From Oscheius sp. JU75 (lineage: Eukaryota > Nematoda > Chromadorea > Rhabditida > Rhabditidae), in contig JASJZC010000005.1 in the NCBI GenBank assembly GCA_037178855.1, positions 8,370,001 to 8,434,000 of the forward strand: a DNA stretch of 64,000 nucleotides. The letters are read 5' to 3'. The notes under the pieces were generated by a model. The model saw nothing but the letters and a program-made list of their open reading frames with translations, searched no databases and was not told where the DNA came from. The translations under genes and the position numbers were made by a program. Below are positions 34,466-46,100 of this stretch, one piece after another. Position 1 is the stretch's first letter. The number at the start of each line of letters is the position of its first letter.

Positions 34466-36346
34466 ATGAACTGCCTGAAACATGTCGATCTACTTTTTGT
34501 TAGAGAGCCGATAGCCAGGTCAGAGATTAGGGATGGGTCTCGATCAATTATGATATTCAGATGGTTGTGGCAGTATCTCTTCCCGGCTCAATTTACTCTT
34601 GGAGTGCTGGGTAATTGCCTAAATCTATGGGTTCTGTCTAGTGATGAGGTCTCGAATATAGCTAGTGATTTGGTATGTTACATTACGTACTCGGCATTGA
34701 AGAGGTTTTCAGTTAGCAGCTGTCTCGTTTTGCGACTTAGCCTTCCTTCTTGCCATGGTCCCTCATGCTCTTTCCTCCTTCGAATCTCTAGCCATCAACT
34801 ACACATTCCGCAGCTATTATATCAAAACCAGACAGCATATCGTAGCTGTAGCTAACTGGATGAGTGCAGCAGCTATTTGGTAAATCTATTTTGGGATTTC
34901 CTCAACTTTCGCTTCAGGCTTATCCTAGCAGTGTCAATAGAACGATTTTTAATAGTCCGCCAGCCCCTGAGATCTAAATTGTACTGGCAACGAGGAAGGA
35001 TGGTACTGGTTTTGAGCTCCATTTTTTTCGTTACTGGTATGTTTGACTTTAGACAGAAACTGGAAGACAGCAACGACATTAAAGCTCAGAAACTTCAGGA
35101 ATCGTAACGCTATACCACCACTTTGAATACGATTGTGAAGTTGCTATCCTGTGCAATGGGACCCAGATTTATGGGAATTGCTACTATGCTGGAGAGATTC
35201 ATTGGAGAACCTACATGAAGAAAGAACAGGTATTTGGTCAATTTTAAAGCAGAAAGCAAAAAAGTTTAGATCAGACCAAGTGAAAGTAAGATGGCCTATT
35301 TGAAAGGGTCAACTATCTTTAACGTTCTCTTTGTCGTCTTCCTGCCAATTGTAGTAGTCATAATTTTGAACATGCTCATGATCCGGGAACTACAAAGGTG
35401 TGGCAAGGAATTGTTGCAACTGGATGCCGCTAGGGAGAGTCTAGCCAGGAACCAGCAGGTATTTTTAGAAAACTCAGCCCTAGTCCTTGTACTTCAGAAG
35501 TCAAGGAAGCGTGTAACAGTGACAGTCATTGCCATTGGACTATGCTTTTCCCTCACCCAGGGACCTTCCTCAATAATGGTGATCATGGAGCAGTTCAGAT
35601 TCAGCTCCCACTTCGGACCAGTGTTCTACAATATCTTTAGGTGAGTAAAAAAAGTTTCTGCTGCTTAAAAAGAGCCGGTATGGTCCGATACCCGACTGGT
35701 GTTCCTTTAAAGCAAGTGTCCGGATCCTTTTCTAGATTGCAAAGAACTCATGGTCGAAAAAAGGTCCGGACACTCGTTTTATAATCGCTTTTTACCATTT
35801 CGAGATGCTCAGAGTTACCGTCTCCGAATGTGCTGAGGAAGTGTTACAATTCTTCGGTCCAACTGAGTACATTTGGAAACAAAGTGATCATCAAATTGAA
35901 AGAATTGAAGGTTTGAAGGTGCGCTAGTGTAGCAAAGGGTTTAACTGATCCCAATACTGATTTGTAAAACCGATGTACTACTTTGCAGTATCACAAACAG
36001 TCTGGTTGTGACCGGAAAGACGATCAACTTTATCCTGTTCTGCCTGTCATCTGAGCACTTCCGTCGGCGCTGCTTTGTTTTCGTTCTACGGAAGTTCCCG
36101 CAGGTAATTTCTTTTTTCAGTTCATCAAAACTTTTTCAGCTGCAAGGAACAGGACTCTGTCAGCGCTTCGGCGTCACCATAGATTACAATCGACAGACGT
36201 CGCTCGACCAACGGGGTGCCTCTTTGCGAACTTTGAGATCAAGAAGAGGCAGTGCGCAGCGTGAAAGCGCCTTGTTGACAGAACGGCGTGACCGTGAGCG
36301 ACAAAACTCTCATCGGAGTTGCGAACGGCAAGAATCTTTAACATAG
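34466..36346 (+). CDS. Rhodopsin-type GPCR, peptide-receptor-like (438 aa)
   Basis: Exons 34466-34672, 34713-34879, 34918-35036, 35099-35229, 35270-35640, 35989-36103 and 36140-36346 join in frame (1,317 nt). TM1 has the GN motif (LGVLGNCLNLWVL). TM2 is LAAVSFCDLAFLLAMVP. TM3 ends in SIERF, the DRY-position variant, followed by LIVRQPLRSKLYW. The second extracellular loop has Cys residues (YDCEVAILCNG). TM5 is FNVLFVVFLPIVVVIILNMLM. TM6 is preceded by KSRKRVTVTVIAIGLCFS, and TM7 is VVTGKTINFILFCLSSEHFRRR, like FMRFamide/DMSR-type receptors. The start is uncertain; a later in-frame ATG is at 34550, and an upstream exon may exist. The tail is Arg-rich. A paralogue with the same exon pattern is at 58379-60361. 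A MITE copy sits in the intron before exon 6. Confidence 0.82.
35706..35783. mobile_element. MITE-like element, copy 1 (about 78 bp)
   Basis: The ends are inverted copies of AAGCAAGTGTCCGG / CCGGACACTCGTTTT. The same ends flank the longer element at 39508-39684. Its interior is short, so this is probably a deleted non-autonomous DNA transposon. It lies in an intron of the peptide-receptor-like GPCR. Confidence 0.7.
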
Positions 36347-37273
36347 AGAGTAATAGATGGCAGAGACTGAACAGAGCGGAATACTATACTTCGGGTCAAT
36401 AAATATTTTACTTTTCGCTACTTCTGAGCGCTTTGAAATTCCTTCAGTTTCGTTTGACAGGAGTGTGTCATATTGATTCGACAAGTGCTAAACCTGTAAT
36501 TAATTTTTGAGAAATCAACTTTGTGCAGCTGTAACATTCCAGTTCTGGCATCAGCTTGGCCAACTCGACTAAAAAATATGGTAACTGTAAAGTTTCTATA
36601 CGAATCAATGGCAGAAAAGCTGGGAGAGTTAGTCAAGCTTCTGCTGTTGCCTTCTGACCGTTGTCGATGTTATGGACCCAAAGGATGGAGGATAGAAAAA
36701 ACAAGTTCATCAGGTTTCAAACATTGTTGTCCTGAACTCGGTCCATTGAACTTCGTAGAACAATAATACCTTAAAGGAACCAACCGTCTCCGGCGGCTTC
36801 GCCTTCCCAAGCATATGTGCACGCTAAAAAGAAACACGCTTAAAAACTAAGAAAATAAGTGTGAAGCATCAAAAATGCAGAAAGAAGCTAAAATCCAGTA
36901 TTTTTGAAACTTTGGCCCAAAACTTGAATTCAAAAAAGCGCTGTCTGGTCTCCCCTTCTCTTGTGCCATTGCCGCCAGTTGCTTGAGCTCTTGAAAGGAC
37001 CATGAGGGACAAAATGAAGCTGATCTCAAACGATCGATCTCATCGATTTTTGAAAAATGTCTCACGGAAGGCTGAAGCTCGGGAAGTAGTGTACGTGTCA
37101 GTTACTGTTTATTGCATTCGATTCTAGTTCGAACATTAGTTCCGAAACCGTTAATACTTTATCTGATCAAACTAAAAAAAACCATGACAGTAGTCAGAGT
37201 AGCCTTGGAACACTTCTCTTTGCAACCTGGATAATAGTAACAGAAGCCGCTGCCGAGTTCGGTTCCTCTCTCC
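36347..37273. other. Intergenic, no gene seen
   Basis: An AATAAA at 36398-36403 can end the upstream receptor transcript. The rest holds only short unmatched frames; nothing supports a gene. Confidence 0.4.
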
Positions 37274-38556
37274 TCACATAGTGTGCTCATTATTGGCGCT
37301 AGTCGGACTTACAGATGCGAACGACTTCACAATAAAGTTTCTGTAAGGTGTACAGCTGGTCATGTACAAGACTTGTCCAAACGGAATAAACGCCAAAGCA
37401 ACCGGCATCAAAATATACACTATGTCTGAAATTTTAGTTATAAGATGTTTGGCGAAATTAATACCGAATCGGTAAGTACCGTAACCAACAAGAATCATTA
37501 GCGACACAAGCAGTGCATAAGCGAAACTTAAACCAGATCCCTGTCAATAGAAATTTACATGTAAACAACCAAACCGTAATTGCAAAAAAAGGTAAGAAAC
37601 TCACTAGACCCAGTAGAGAATGAAAAACCATGCGATGCTGTTTTCTGTTTGTACTTGATAATTTCGACGACTTGTTCAGCGTATGAGAAATGTAAAAGCA
37701 GCTTATCGCGATCATGAAAATCAACACTACGACATCTAAGAGCATTATCCAGAACCCTATAGTAGCAAACAGGTTGGCACCGCTAAGGTCGAAAGTCACG
37801 GTTTCATCGGTAAACATTTGTGGATAGTATATTTGAATATTTTGGAAGGCCCTCAACTTGACCGCTACGTCATCACTGAAAAAGTGGATGAATAGAAACA
37901 TAGGCAAGGGAATAGCACTGCTTGCGGGTTGAATAAGGACGCAAAGTAAGGTATTGATCCATTTGAAAGGCTGAAAATGTATTTGAAAGATTGCAAACGA
38001 CTTGATGACAAAGCTGTGGGGAGGGAAGAGGATGAGCATCCGGTAATAGAATAGTGGGATTCCTGTTGCACCATTAGCTGAAGCCATTTAGTGTTTGTTT
38101 AGCAAAAACTAAACAAACTTACTTATAGCGAGACATAATCCAAGTCCGACGAGTATGGTAGGATGGATGTCAAAATCTGCGAAGTATCCTTTGAACGAGA
38201 CAATGCGATATGGTAGATAAAAAACCGGCGTTGCTAGCAATGCGATATATAAGAACATCGCGAAGAATCTGAAAGTTCGAACCTTTTGAGCCTCCTAATA
38301 AATGTTACGCCAAGTTCGAATAAAGCATCATGAGCTTATAAAGTAGCGATAACTGCTTGGGCGATTGGAACATCAACAAATATACTCCTAATGATGTTGT
38401 GATTGCACTGATACTTAGCATAATTTTCAAAGCTAAGCAACATCCATCAAAGTTGACATTAAAATACGGATTGGTGGTGTAGTTTACCTTTGGAGGAATA
38501 GGAATATGGAAGCTTCTGTTGACGAACATTGCAAACTTAAAACCATTAAACTCCAT
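37274..38556 (-). CDS. Chemoreceptor-like 7TM GPCR, second class (377 aa)
   Basis: Exons 38556-38309, 38268-38123, 38077-37605 and 37540-37274 join in frame (1,134 nt). After an N-terminal extracellular stretch with NYTTNPYF, TM1 leads to FQSPKQLSLLYKLMM. Then come FFAMFLYIALLATPVFYLPYR, TNGATGIPLFYYRMLILFP, a TM4-5 block, RKQHRMVFHSLLGLGSGLSF entering TM6, and SCTPYRNFI after TM7. The FYYR and TPYR motifs and the overall length fit the nematode Srh/Str superfamily. A frameshifted relative with the same intron positions lies at 51766-53214, also on the minus strand. Confidence 0.82.
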
Positions 38557-39507
38557 TCTGTATTTGAAAACGGCAGTGAAGGGACGTATAGTGCTTTCAC
38601 GATATTGGACAGCTGAAAACGTCCTACTATATTATGGAAGAATGTTGCGGTTAAGAAGATAATCATAGAACACTAATGTTGCAACTAGATGCAAATAGAA
38701 CGTTTGGTTATAATGTGATCACAATTATCCAGGTATTTTACTGTAAAGGTGCAAATTGTTTATTTTAGAAGATGCTATCTGCTCGACAAACTATGCCCTT
38801 TTTGCAGGAAATTGCATGTGCTACAAGGTAAGGTTACATTATGAATCCAATCAACCAATCTTTTTGCAAACCTTTATTTCAGGCAACAACGCTCTTATGG
38901 TTGCTGTTAATGGTAGCCATTGAGAATGGAACAACGGTCAAAATCGACACATCCGAACTTAACAGTTTCATACTGACCTTATCCGAAAATCCCATTGACT
39001 CGTGGATCAGCCTGCAATGCAGGAATAACGAAACAAGCTCTTGTAGCTGGATGGATGATTCAGTACCACTTTACACCAATTTCTACTACGACAGATAAAA
39101 TATTTCAGCTGTTTCAAAGGAAACTCATTTTCAGCCCGGCGAACTGTGAGATTCAATATTCTTTGTAGGATGAAGGATACTGGTATCCTAATTCAGGTCT
39201 TAATCATTGCCACTTATCTGCTATCTTAACAGCGTTGGTACTTTCAGTTGTTATGCTATAAATTTCAGCTTCGACTCAATTGCCCAAGGCTGCAACACAT
39301 GAAAAACTGATCAGCAAAGTCTAACATGTTCTAGTATTGACGTCAGAGACGCGTAGAACAAGCGAGATGCAGCTGGTGAATTAAGTTGAATCAGAAAGAA
39401 ACAAGTTTTATCTAAAAAGCTTTTGATGTATGAACACAATTTTTAACATTTCTATCAAAAGGTACGAATATAAATATATAACCGGCCTCCCGTAATACCA
39501 ATGTCCC
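38557..39507. other. Intergenic, no gene seen
   Basis: A plus-strand 85-residue frame at 38841 (MNPINQSFCKPLF...) has a hydrophobic start but no continuation with matched splice sites. I do not call it a gene. Confidence 0.35.
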
Positions 39508-39684
39508 TTAAAGCAAGTGTCCGGTTCGAACATTCGAACTTGTAGCTTCTGGTAGTATGTTGCTCCTTTATTTCTAGACAACTACTCGGAATAGAAGTTA
39601 AATACATCTCAATTGCTTCAGAAACTGGTTTAGGACGTCCAGTAATCTTCCCCACTAGAAAAGGGTCCGGACACTCGCTTTAAA
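39508..39684. mobile_element. MITE-like element, copy 2 (about 177 bp)
   Basis: The left end TTAAAGCAAGTGTCCGG and right end CCGGACACTCGCTTTAA are inverted copies with one mismatch. The interior differs from copy 1 and its minus strand reads GRPKPVSEAIEMYL, which looks like a leftover transposase N-terminal piece. It is probably a Tc1-like derivative. It ends 29 bp past the stop codon of the Cys-rich peptide gene. Confidence 0.7.
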
Positions 39685-39712
39685 AAAGGCTTGATTTTAT
39701 AAGAAATCCCCT

Positions 39713-39994
39713 TTATTTTTCAAATGCAACACAACGAGCTTTCCCATCGACGGCTACGCACTGTGTTGCTGTTTGGCAAGTGGTAAAAGCACAGGGATGA
39801 GCTGGAACATGTTCCGTGGCTTAAAGATATGAAATGTACTCACGCGGCGACATTCTCTTAGGTCGAGGACTACATTTCGGTCCTTTCGGAGTGTCCACAC
39901 AAGGTCCAGCACAGCGAACATTGGCACAGGTAATTGAGGCCGAGGTGAGAGCAATCAGCGAGGATAGGAAAATAAGTACGAGAGAACAGTTCAT
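39713..39994 (-). CDS. Secreted two-module Cys-rich peptide (79 aa)
   Basis: Exons 39994-39844 and 39801-39713 join in frame (240 nt; donor GTGAGTAC, acceptor TTCCAG). Residues 1-19 are a signal peptide (MNCSLVLIFLSSLIALTSA). The mature peptide has two similar four-Cys modules: C-x4-C-x3-C-x8-C (first) and C-x4-C-x5-C-x8-C (second), joined by a basic PRPKRMSP linker, one module per exon. The stop codon TAA lies within AATAAA, so the coding end and polyadenylation signal overlap. A TATA box is about 34 bp upstream. I do not recognise the family; small secreted nematode peptides of this kind include inhibitors and antimicrobial peptides, but that is inference. Confidence 0.75.
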
Positions 39995-40027
39995 CTTTTG
40001 GGTGCGTGAGTAGCCATCGACAGAGCC

Positions 40028-40033
40028 TTTATA
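40028..40033 (-). promoter_or_regulatory. TATA box of the Cys-rich peptide gene
   Basis: On the minus strand the sequence is TATAAAGG, 34 bp before the ATG at 39994. A GATA-type site (AGATAAGG) lies near 40119, which might point to gut or hypodermal expression, but this is weak evidence. Confidence 0.55.
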
Positions 40034-40039
40034 GCAGTC

Positions 40040-40930
40040 GCCGTCAAACAAATGACGTGTGATTGATCTCTCAACGGTCTTTCGCTCAATAGCTTTCTCC
40101 TTTCTCGAAAAGAAAGCAGATAAGGTCATTTCGAGATTCATATGAGGCTGTTTTCATTGTTTTGCGATGCAGCCGTTGGCATGTCCCGACCTTGAGGACA
40201 ACACGATCTGGACCGGTTCGCCCCAACCTCGAGGCAAGAGCCTACCGGTAGCTGTAAGCCTCGATTTTCGGATTGAGGAAGTGCTTCGTTTTTTCGTAGA
40301 CAGTAGTTCAAACAAGATTTTTTTGGGAGTCTATTGGCTTAGAAACAAGAGACAATAGCTGTGTGACGCAATTTGCTCTTATTGTTGTTGTAGACTGAGC
40401 GGTCACAGTTTGCCGGCAGTGAATAAGCAAGACGTTGGGCCAAGATGTGGCTGCTAAAAAGAAGTTTAAGGGGCTAGAAGAAGGTAAATTATCTGTAATC
40501 TAATTTATTGATGCGGTAAAAAGAGTAACTTGTCGTCTGCCGAGAAATACGTGATAGAATTTTTCATATTGCCCAATCACTAAAAAGAATCTCCTGATCT
40601 TCATTCAAAGAGGGCAGCTTTCCAAGGCAATATAAAATGGAATTTTTACGTCTGGGGAGATTATACGGAAATTCTCCTGACTATAATCTCGACCAACGAC
40701 GTTGTAATCTTACTTTCATCCTTACAACGTTGTTAGCAGCATAATTTTGATTGTACAAAAAACCACCAGATATTAACTGACCACCTTCAAGCAGTCTCCC
40801 AATTGTACAACGACCTCTGTGTGTCCTGAGTCATAGGCAAGAGACGACCTTGCCAACGGGTCTATCCTTTCTCTACTTCTTCTTCTCTCTGACTCATTGG
40901 GCATTACATCGCACCGCCCTCTCCTCCTCT
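40040..40930. other. Intergenic between divergent secreted-protein genes
   Basis: No gene is supported. A short imperfect hairpin (AACGACGTTGTAA with TTACAACGTTGTT, 14-base loop) lies at 40695-40734. The stretch separates two divergently oriented genes for secreted products. Confidence 0.4.
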
Positions 40931-40931
40931 C

Positions 40932-40939
40932 TATAAAAG
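40932..40939 (+). promoter_or_regulatory. TATA box of the DB-module gene
   Basis: TATAAAAG occurs 116 bp upstream of the ATG at 41055. A splice acceptor TTTTCAG ends at 41053, just before the ATG, so an outron or 5' UTR intron lies between promoter and coding start. Confidence 0.55.
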
Positions 40940-41054
40940 AGCTCGGCCCAGTAGTCAGCTAATACCTTCCTTGTCCTCCAGCTACTAGTACAGAAGCTGG
41001 TTTTTAAATCCTATTTTCCGATGTCCCTCTTCCATTCATTCTTTACTTTTCAGT

Positions 41055-41810
41055 ATGAACTCGTTACTCGTCTTGCTTCTGGCTCTAGTCCCAGTCTCTT
41101 ATGCCTGCTTCGCTTCCGGAGTCTGTGGAGGCGGCTGTGCTCCGCCGATGCCTGCTCCAAGCTGTGGTGGAGGATGTGGAGGCGGATACGCTTGTGGAGG
41201 GTATGGTTGCTACAAAATGAGAGCCAGAGCTCGCTCTGCCAAGACTCTGTCTCTTGTTCCAGGAGCAGCCGTGAGTTTGACATCGTATACATTTGATACT
41301 GTGAATTCCAGAGCCAGGCCCGCACTCCTGACGAGAAATTCATGGAATGTTGCCAGGAGAGAAACCTTCCTGATTCTTGTTTGAGCAAATGCAGCTACCG
41401 TACTTATTCCCGAGCTGCACTTCAGGCCATGTACTTCAAACAAGACACTTGTCCCATGCAGGTTAAACTTGTAATTTTCTGTTAGGAAAAGTTTTCAGGC
41501 CGCCGCCGATATTCAATTCTGCGCCGCTCAGGGTCGCGATCATCGTGACTGCTGTGTCAGAAATGGTGTCGCTACCACGCTGGCCGGATCTAAATGTCTT
41601 ACTTTTTGCGATCAGAGACCAGGAAACATCACTCAGCTCGATTTGACCTACCTCTCCTGCTATGACCGCTTCGAGAACATGAAAGCCTGCTTCTGGCAGG
41701 ATGCCAGCGCAAGATTGTCCCCTGCTACCAGCTTCTCTCAAGACGAAGACATCGCTTCTCTTCCCCAGGCTAGACGTCTCTCCTCCGCAAGAACATTCCA
41801 CTCTGACTAA
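41055..41810 (+). CDS. Secreted DB-module protein with Gly/Cys-rich N-end (225 aa)
   Basis: Exons 41055-41270, 41312-41461 and 41499-41810 join in frame (678 nt). A signal peptide (MNSLLVLLLALVPVSYA) is followed by a Gly/Cys-rich stretch (CGGGCAPP...CGGGCGGG...CGGYGC) and an Arg/Ala segment. Residues from about 77 form a DB module: FMECCQERNLPDSCLSKCSY, then CPMQ, QFCAAQG.DHRDCCVRN, KCLTFCD and a last Cys in LSCYDRF. This spacing matches the nematode 'domain B' family of extracellular proteins, whose function is poorly known. A trans-splice-like acceptor lies 1 bp before the ATG. Confidence 0.88.
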
Positions 41811-43141
41811 GGATTCGATCTGAACTACTGACTGTATCTACGAGTTGTACCTAATTTTTATTCTATTTCAAGCTGCCTTTCTTGTTTTGCATAAACTGTA
41901 TACATTTTGTAGTTTGTGCAAGCTGTTCTTCATAACTGTACAGTGAGCATATTATACTCTCGTTGTTGAAACCACACAAACAAGGTAGACAATATCCTAA
42001 AAGTAGACGGCCAGATGATAACATAGATATTGAGTTTTGCCCAGTAGAAGGACAGGATGAGAAAATGACTAATGCAAATTATAGTCCAAAAAAATATAGA
42101 ATAGAAAAAGGGCAACAAGGATGGGCAAATTTAGTGACAAGCAGTAAAAGAGACACAGGGACAGTAATATTTCCTGACAAAAAACTGGGGAGTCAGCTAT
42201 CGAAAACGCAATACATTTATATGTGGCTGTAGGAGACCGCAATACGACCAAAAGTTACGTAATACCAAAATGTTATGAGATTAGGCGTTAAGTTTGTAGC
42301 TATTATTATATGCAATAATGCTGTCCTGTTCCTTGTAGCTGAAAAAGTTTTGATGAACTGATTTCTGAAAAAAAGAAATCACCTCGGGAACTTCCGTAGA
42401 ACGAAAACGAAGCAGCGCTGACGGAAGTGCTCAGATGACAGACACTGTACAGAAAAACACGCTGATTACGGAAGTGCACTTCTTTTTTGTTTTGTTATCG
42501 ATTACCACCAAAATATAAGCTTTGTTCCTTTTTTTTAGGGCGTTCGGTAACCTTCCCCACAGTTTGCACTGACTAGACTAGAGTTTTGCACCCAAAATTA
42601 TTTCTAAAGTTACTCTTATGGAATGCGGTTGTCTCGTTTTCACTGTGGAACAGTTTTACCTTGATATAGTAATTCGAAACTAATGTATTTTTAGATTCCC
42701 GCGCAAAACTTAAATAAAATGTCCCCTAAAAAGAGCCTGAACAAGCTGGTAGAAGCTACTCAGATTTTGATATATGCCTAACATTTATCGAAAACTTTGC
42801 GATTTGTAGGTGTCAGTATTTGCAACTAGATGTACCTTTGCCATTTCCATAGCATATATTCCACTCAACGTCACGCAAAGAAGAGCAGCAAATAAGAAAA
42901 GGAAGCAAAAAAGTTTATTTGGTGTCAAAACTATTTAGGTCATTCCGTCACGGCTACTTGTCCGTACCGCACTGAGTTTTAATTCTTTAAACTTTTATTC
43001 GTACAATAAAGAGCACCTTCGTGATCGGAGTCCAGTGGGCGTGTAACTTCGTGGCCACTTACTAATTGGTCATTTGCGGAACTGATATGACCTCTCAACT
43101 CTGACTGAAACTCTCTGTAATTTTATCTCGGTTCCTCCAAC
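41811..43141. other. Intergenic with one stray receptor fragment
   Basis: Apart from the copied receptor piece at 42323-42452, nothing is supported. A 90-codon plus frame at 41963 has AT-rich, unmatched composition and no splice or family evidence. Confidence 0.4.
42323..42452 (-). pseudogene. Fragment copied from the peptide-receptor-like GPCR
   Basis: The minus strand reproduces, at high identity, the end of exon 6 of the receptor at 34466-36346 (LSEHFRQRCFVFVLRKFP), the following intron (including TTCATCAAAACTTTTTCAG) and the first bases of its exon 7. Keeping the intron shows a DNA-level copy, not a retrocopy. No other exons lie nearby. The donor is shifted (GAGGTGATTTC) and the intron has a small insertion. 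Confidence 0.8.
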
Positions 43142-46100
43142 ATGATTAGCTTGCGTTTTTTGAACATGGGAATGTGCATTCCATCGACCATTTTCACATT
43201 TCTTCTCAGCTATGTTGTACTCAAAAAGAGCCCAAACTGTATGAGAAGATATAAGTACGTTCTATTCTACGTTAATGTGAGTTTTATGGACTTTCTTTAT
43301 GGTGTTCTTTCGAAACTTAATAGTATCTTGGAACAACCTTGTCCAAGTCGAACTCGAGGCTCATGTCGAGTCGAGCTGAATCGAGTCAAGTCCGACTCGG
43401 TATCGAAGTCCGCATACCGCGCTGCTTCAATCTACTGGATCTTACGCATTCATTACCTACAACTATTCTATTTTCGGGGATTTCTCACACCTTTTTGGCA
43501 AAACATAACGCTGTGTCGGTTTGTGGTCTCCAACAGACAGCGCTCAGAAAATATACCGTTTTCGCCTACTCCATTATTGTTTGGCAATCTGTCTCATGGT
43601 CGCTTTCACATCTCGTCATTTTATTCCTACTACCGGTGGAGTTTCTTTTGTTGTCTTCCAACTTGTCTGTCGGCGTGGCCCTATTATCTATAATATGTCG
43701 TCCTCGACTACGCCTCAGTCATTTTCACCGTGTCTCTCTACTGGACACCTCTCAATCTCTCTGTCATCGCCTTGTTATCTTCTTTCATTCAAGTTCTCTT
43801 TGTCTTCCTGAACTGCCAAACTATAACCATGATTTCTCGATAACCGTTTTCTCCTTGTCGCAGACACACGGCCAGATCTTCTCCCCTTTTATGTCTGCGT
43901 GTCTCTACTTGACTCTGCCTTTACCTCTGTCTACCTCTGTCTCTCCGTCCCTCTCTCTGTTTCTCTGTTTTCATGTCTCTCTATCTTCCTATCTCTCTCT
44001 GTCTCTCCATCTCTTTCTGGGCTCTATGTCTTTTTACAGCTGAAAACAACTTGACAAAAAGTGTACTGCCTACAGGCATTAAACCCTGCTTGCCTAGTTC
44101 GAGTAGCGTCTCTTAGCAATACTCAAACTTTTGCGCTGAAACTGGATTTCCGATCAAAACGGGGCCTACTCGCATTTTACTGCAAGTTTAAGCTGAGATT
44201 ACTGCATATACTTGTTAAACTTATCGAAAAAATGCCGCTTCACTAGCCACAAAATTCTCTACAAAATGGTATTTTGCAACAACAAAAATTTGCGTTATCG
44301 GGTGTCCAAAACTACAATAGGCCACGTACAAACATACACACACATAAGCAGACAGACACCGTTGCGTCTCGAGGTTGTTCAACCAAAACATCAGTTAAGA
44401 AGTCGGTTACATCGGCTGTTTCAGGGTTTAAGACTTAGCTGAGCAGTTTCTAACATAAACTGGGGTAAAATAAATGTGAGTGAGTTGGAGGGTCAGAAAT
44501 AAAGTAATTGCGGGCTATTAAATGATTCCGTATATAAGATTTCCTAACTGACCAGATGACAAACCTGTAATATGACAAAAACATGTGTTGATCACTGTCT
44601 GGTCAAGTTAGAAAACGTGTAACTAGTATACAGGGAGCCCCAAAATTACGGTAACCGCGCGGATCGCGCCGATATGCGGCTTTTTGTAAAGGGGCTGTTT
44701 TTTTTTCTTTGTTTTTATTGTGTTCCTCCTTTTATTTACCATTTTTTCTGTTGTTTCAAACCGAATATGGTATCATTTTCAGAATGGTCAAAGCTTCCAT
44801 CCACCGCCAAACAATTCTTGCTCTTCACCAACAAGGCGTTCAGGCGATCAACATCTCTCGTCGTCTCAAGATGTCCAAGAAGCTCGTGTCTACTACCATT
44901 TCGCGATTCAAGGAGCTGGGAGGTGGAAAAGACCGTCCCGGACGAGGAAGACCCATTTGTGTGACCACCAAGGCCAACATTAAGAAGGTACGCGATCGGA
45001 TCCATCGGAACCCGGCACGTTCTATCCGCAAAATGGGCAAGAACTTAGCCATTTCCAAAGGCTCTATGGCTAGAATCATCAAGGAACACCTCAAGATGAA
45101 GGGATACAAACAAGGAAAACGTCAGTCCTTGTCCGAAGCCAGTAAGACGAAGAGAAAGGAGCGCTCGAAGAAACTGCTGCTTCGTTTCAAAGGTGGAGGC
45201 CACAAGTCGATCCTCTTCACGGATGAAAAGATATTCACCGTCGAACAGTCGCTGAATGAGCAAAACGATCGGGTTTATGCTACTTCACAGCCAAATGTAG
45301 CGGTTCGACGTACTGGATATCCAAAAAGTGTCATGGTCTTCGCTGGCATAACTTCTGATGGAAAGACACCACTTATGTTCGTTCCCCAAGGAATCAAGTT
45401 CAACGGAAACAACTATCTCGACATGTTGAAGACCGAAATCGTGCCATGAGCCAAGAAGCACTTCAAAAAGCGTCCCTGGTGCTTTCAACAGGATGGTGCA
45501 CCGGCTCACAAGCATAATGCCGTCCAATCTTGGTGCAAGCAGAACTTCCCCGACTTCCAGTTGCCTCCTTCATCTCCAGACCTCAATCCAATGGACTACT
45601 CGGTTTGGAGTATTCTCGAATCGAAGGCTTGCTCAAAACCCCATCGTGATGTCGAATCGTTGAAAAAATCGCTGGAAAAAGCTTGGGACGAGCTCGATGA
45701 GGACTACTTGCGCGCCACCGTCGAGGCCTTCCACGTCTCCGAGCCTGTGTCGCTGCTGATGGAGATACTTTCGAATCTTAAGATGTTATTTTGTTTAGTT
45801 TTTTATGGAGAATAAAACCTATATAGTCTGGTTTCCAGTTTTGCAATCTTGACGGTTTGGCGCCGCATTTTACTGGTTACCGTAATTTTGGGGCACCCTG
45901 TATTAAAACACAAATGAATATGTAAGTGTTTGACGCCCAAAAAGTTTGTACAGTAAAGCTAAACATTGTTGAATACTGCGATCGTTTCTTTGTTTACAAG
46001 CAAGACTTACAGATAATCGTCTATTTGTTCGATATCACCCGTAGTTTTCTTCTTTGCCCTGTAGTACTACCAAACGCGTTAGGGATGCAATACAGTGGAC

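Noticed and set aside
41963-42232. 90-codon plus-strand frame after the DB-module gene
   Set aside because: AT-rich, Lys-rich translation without homology or splice context.
43339-44043. 234-codon plus-strand frame
   Set aside because: Generated by the CTCTGT-rich tract inside a receptor intron.
45447-45449. TGA in the transposase as a selenocysteine or recoded codon
   Set aside because: No stem-loop or family reason; a simple nonsense mutation is far likelier.
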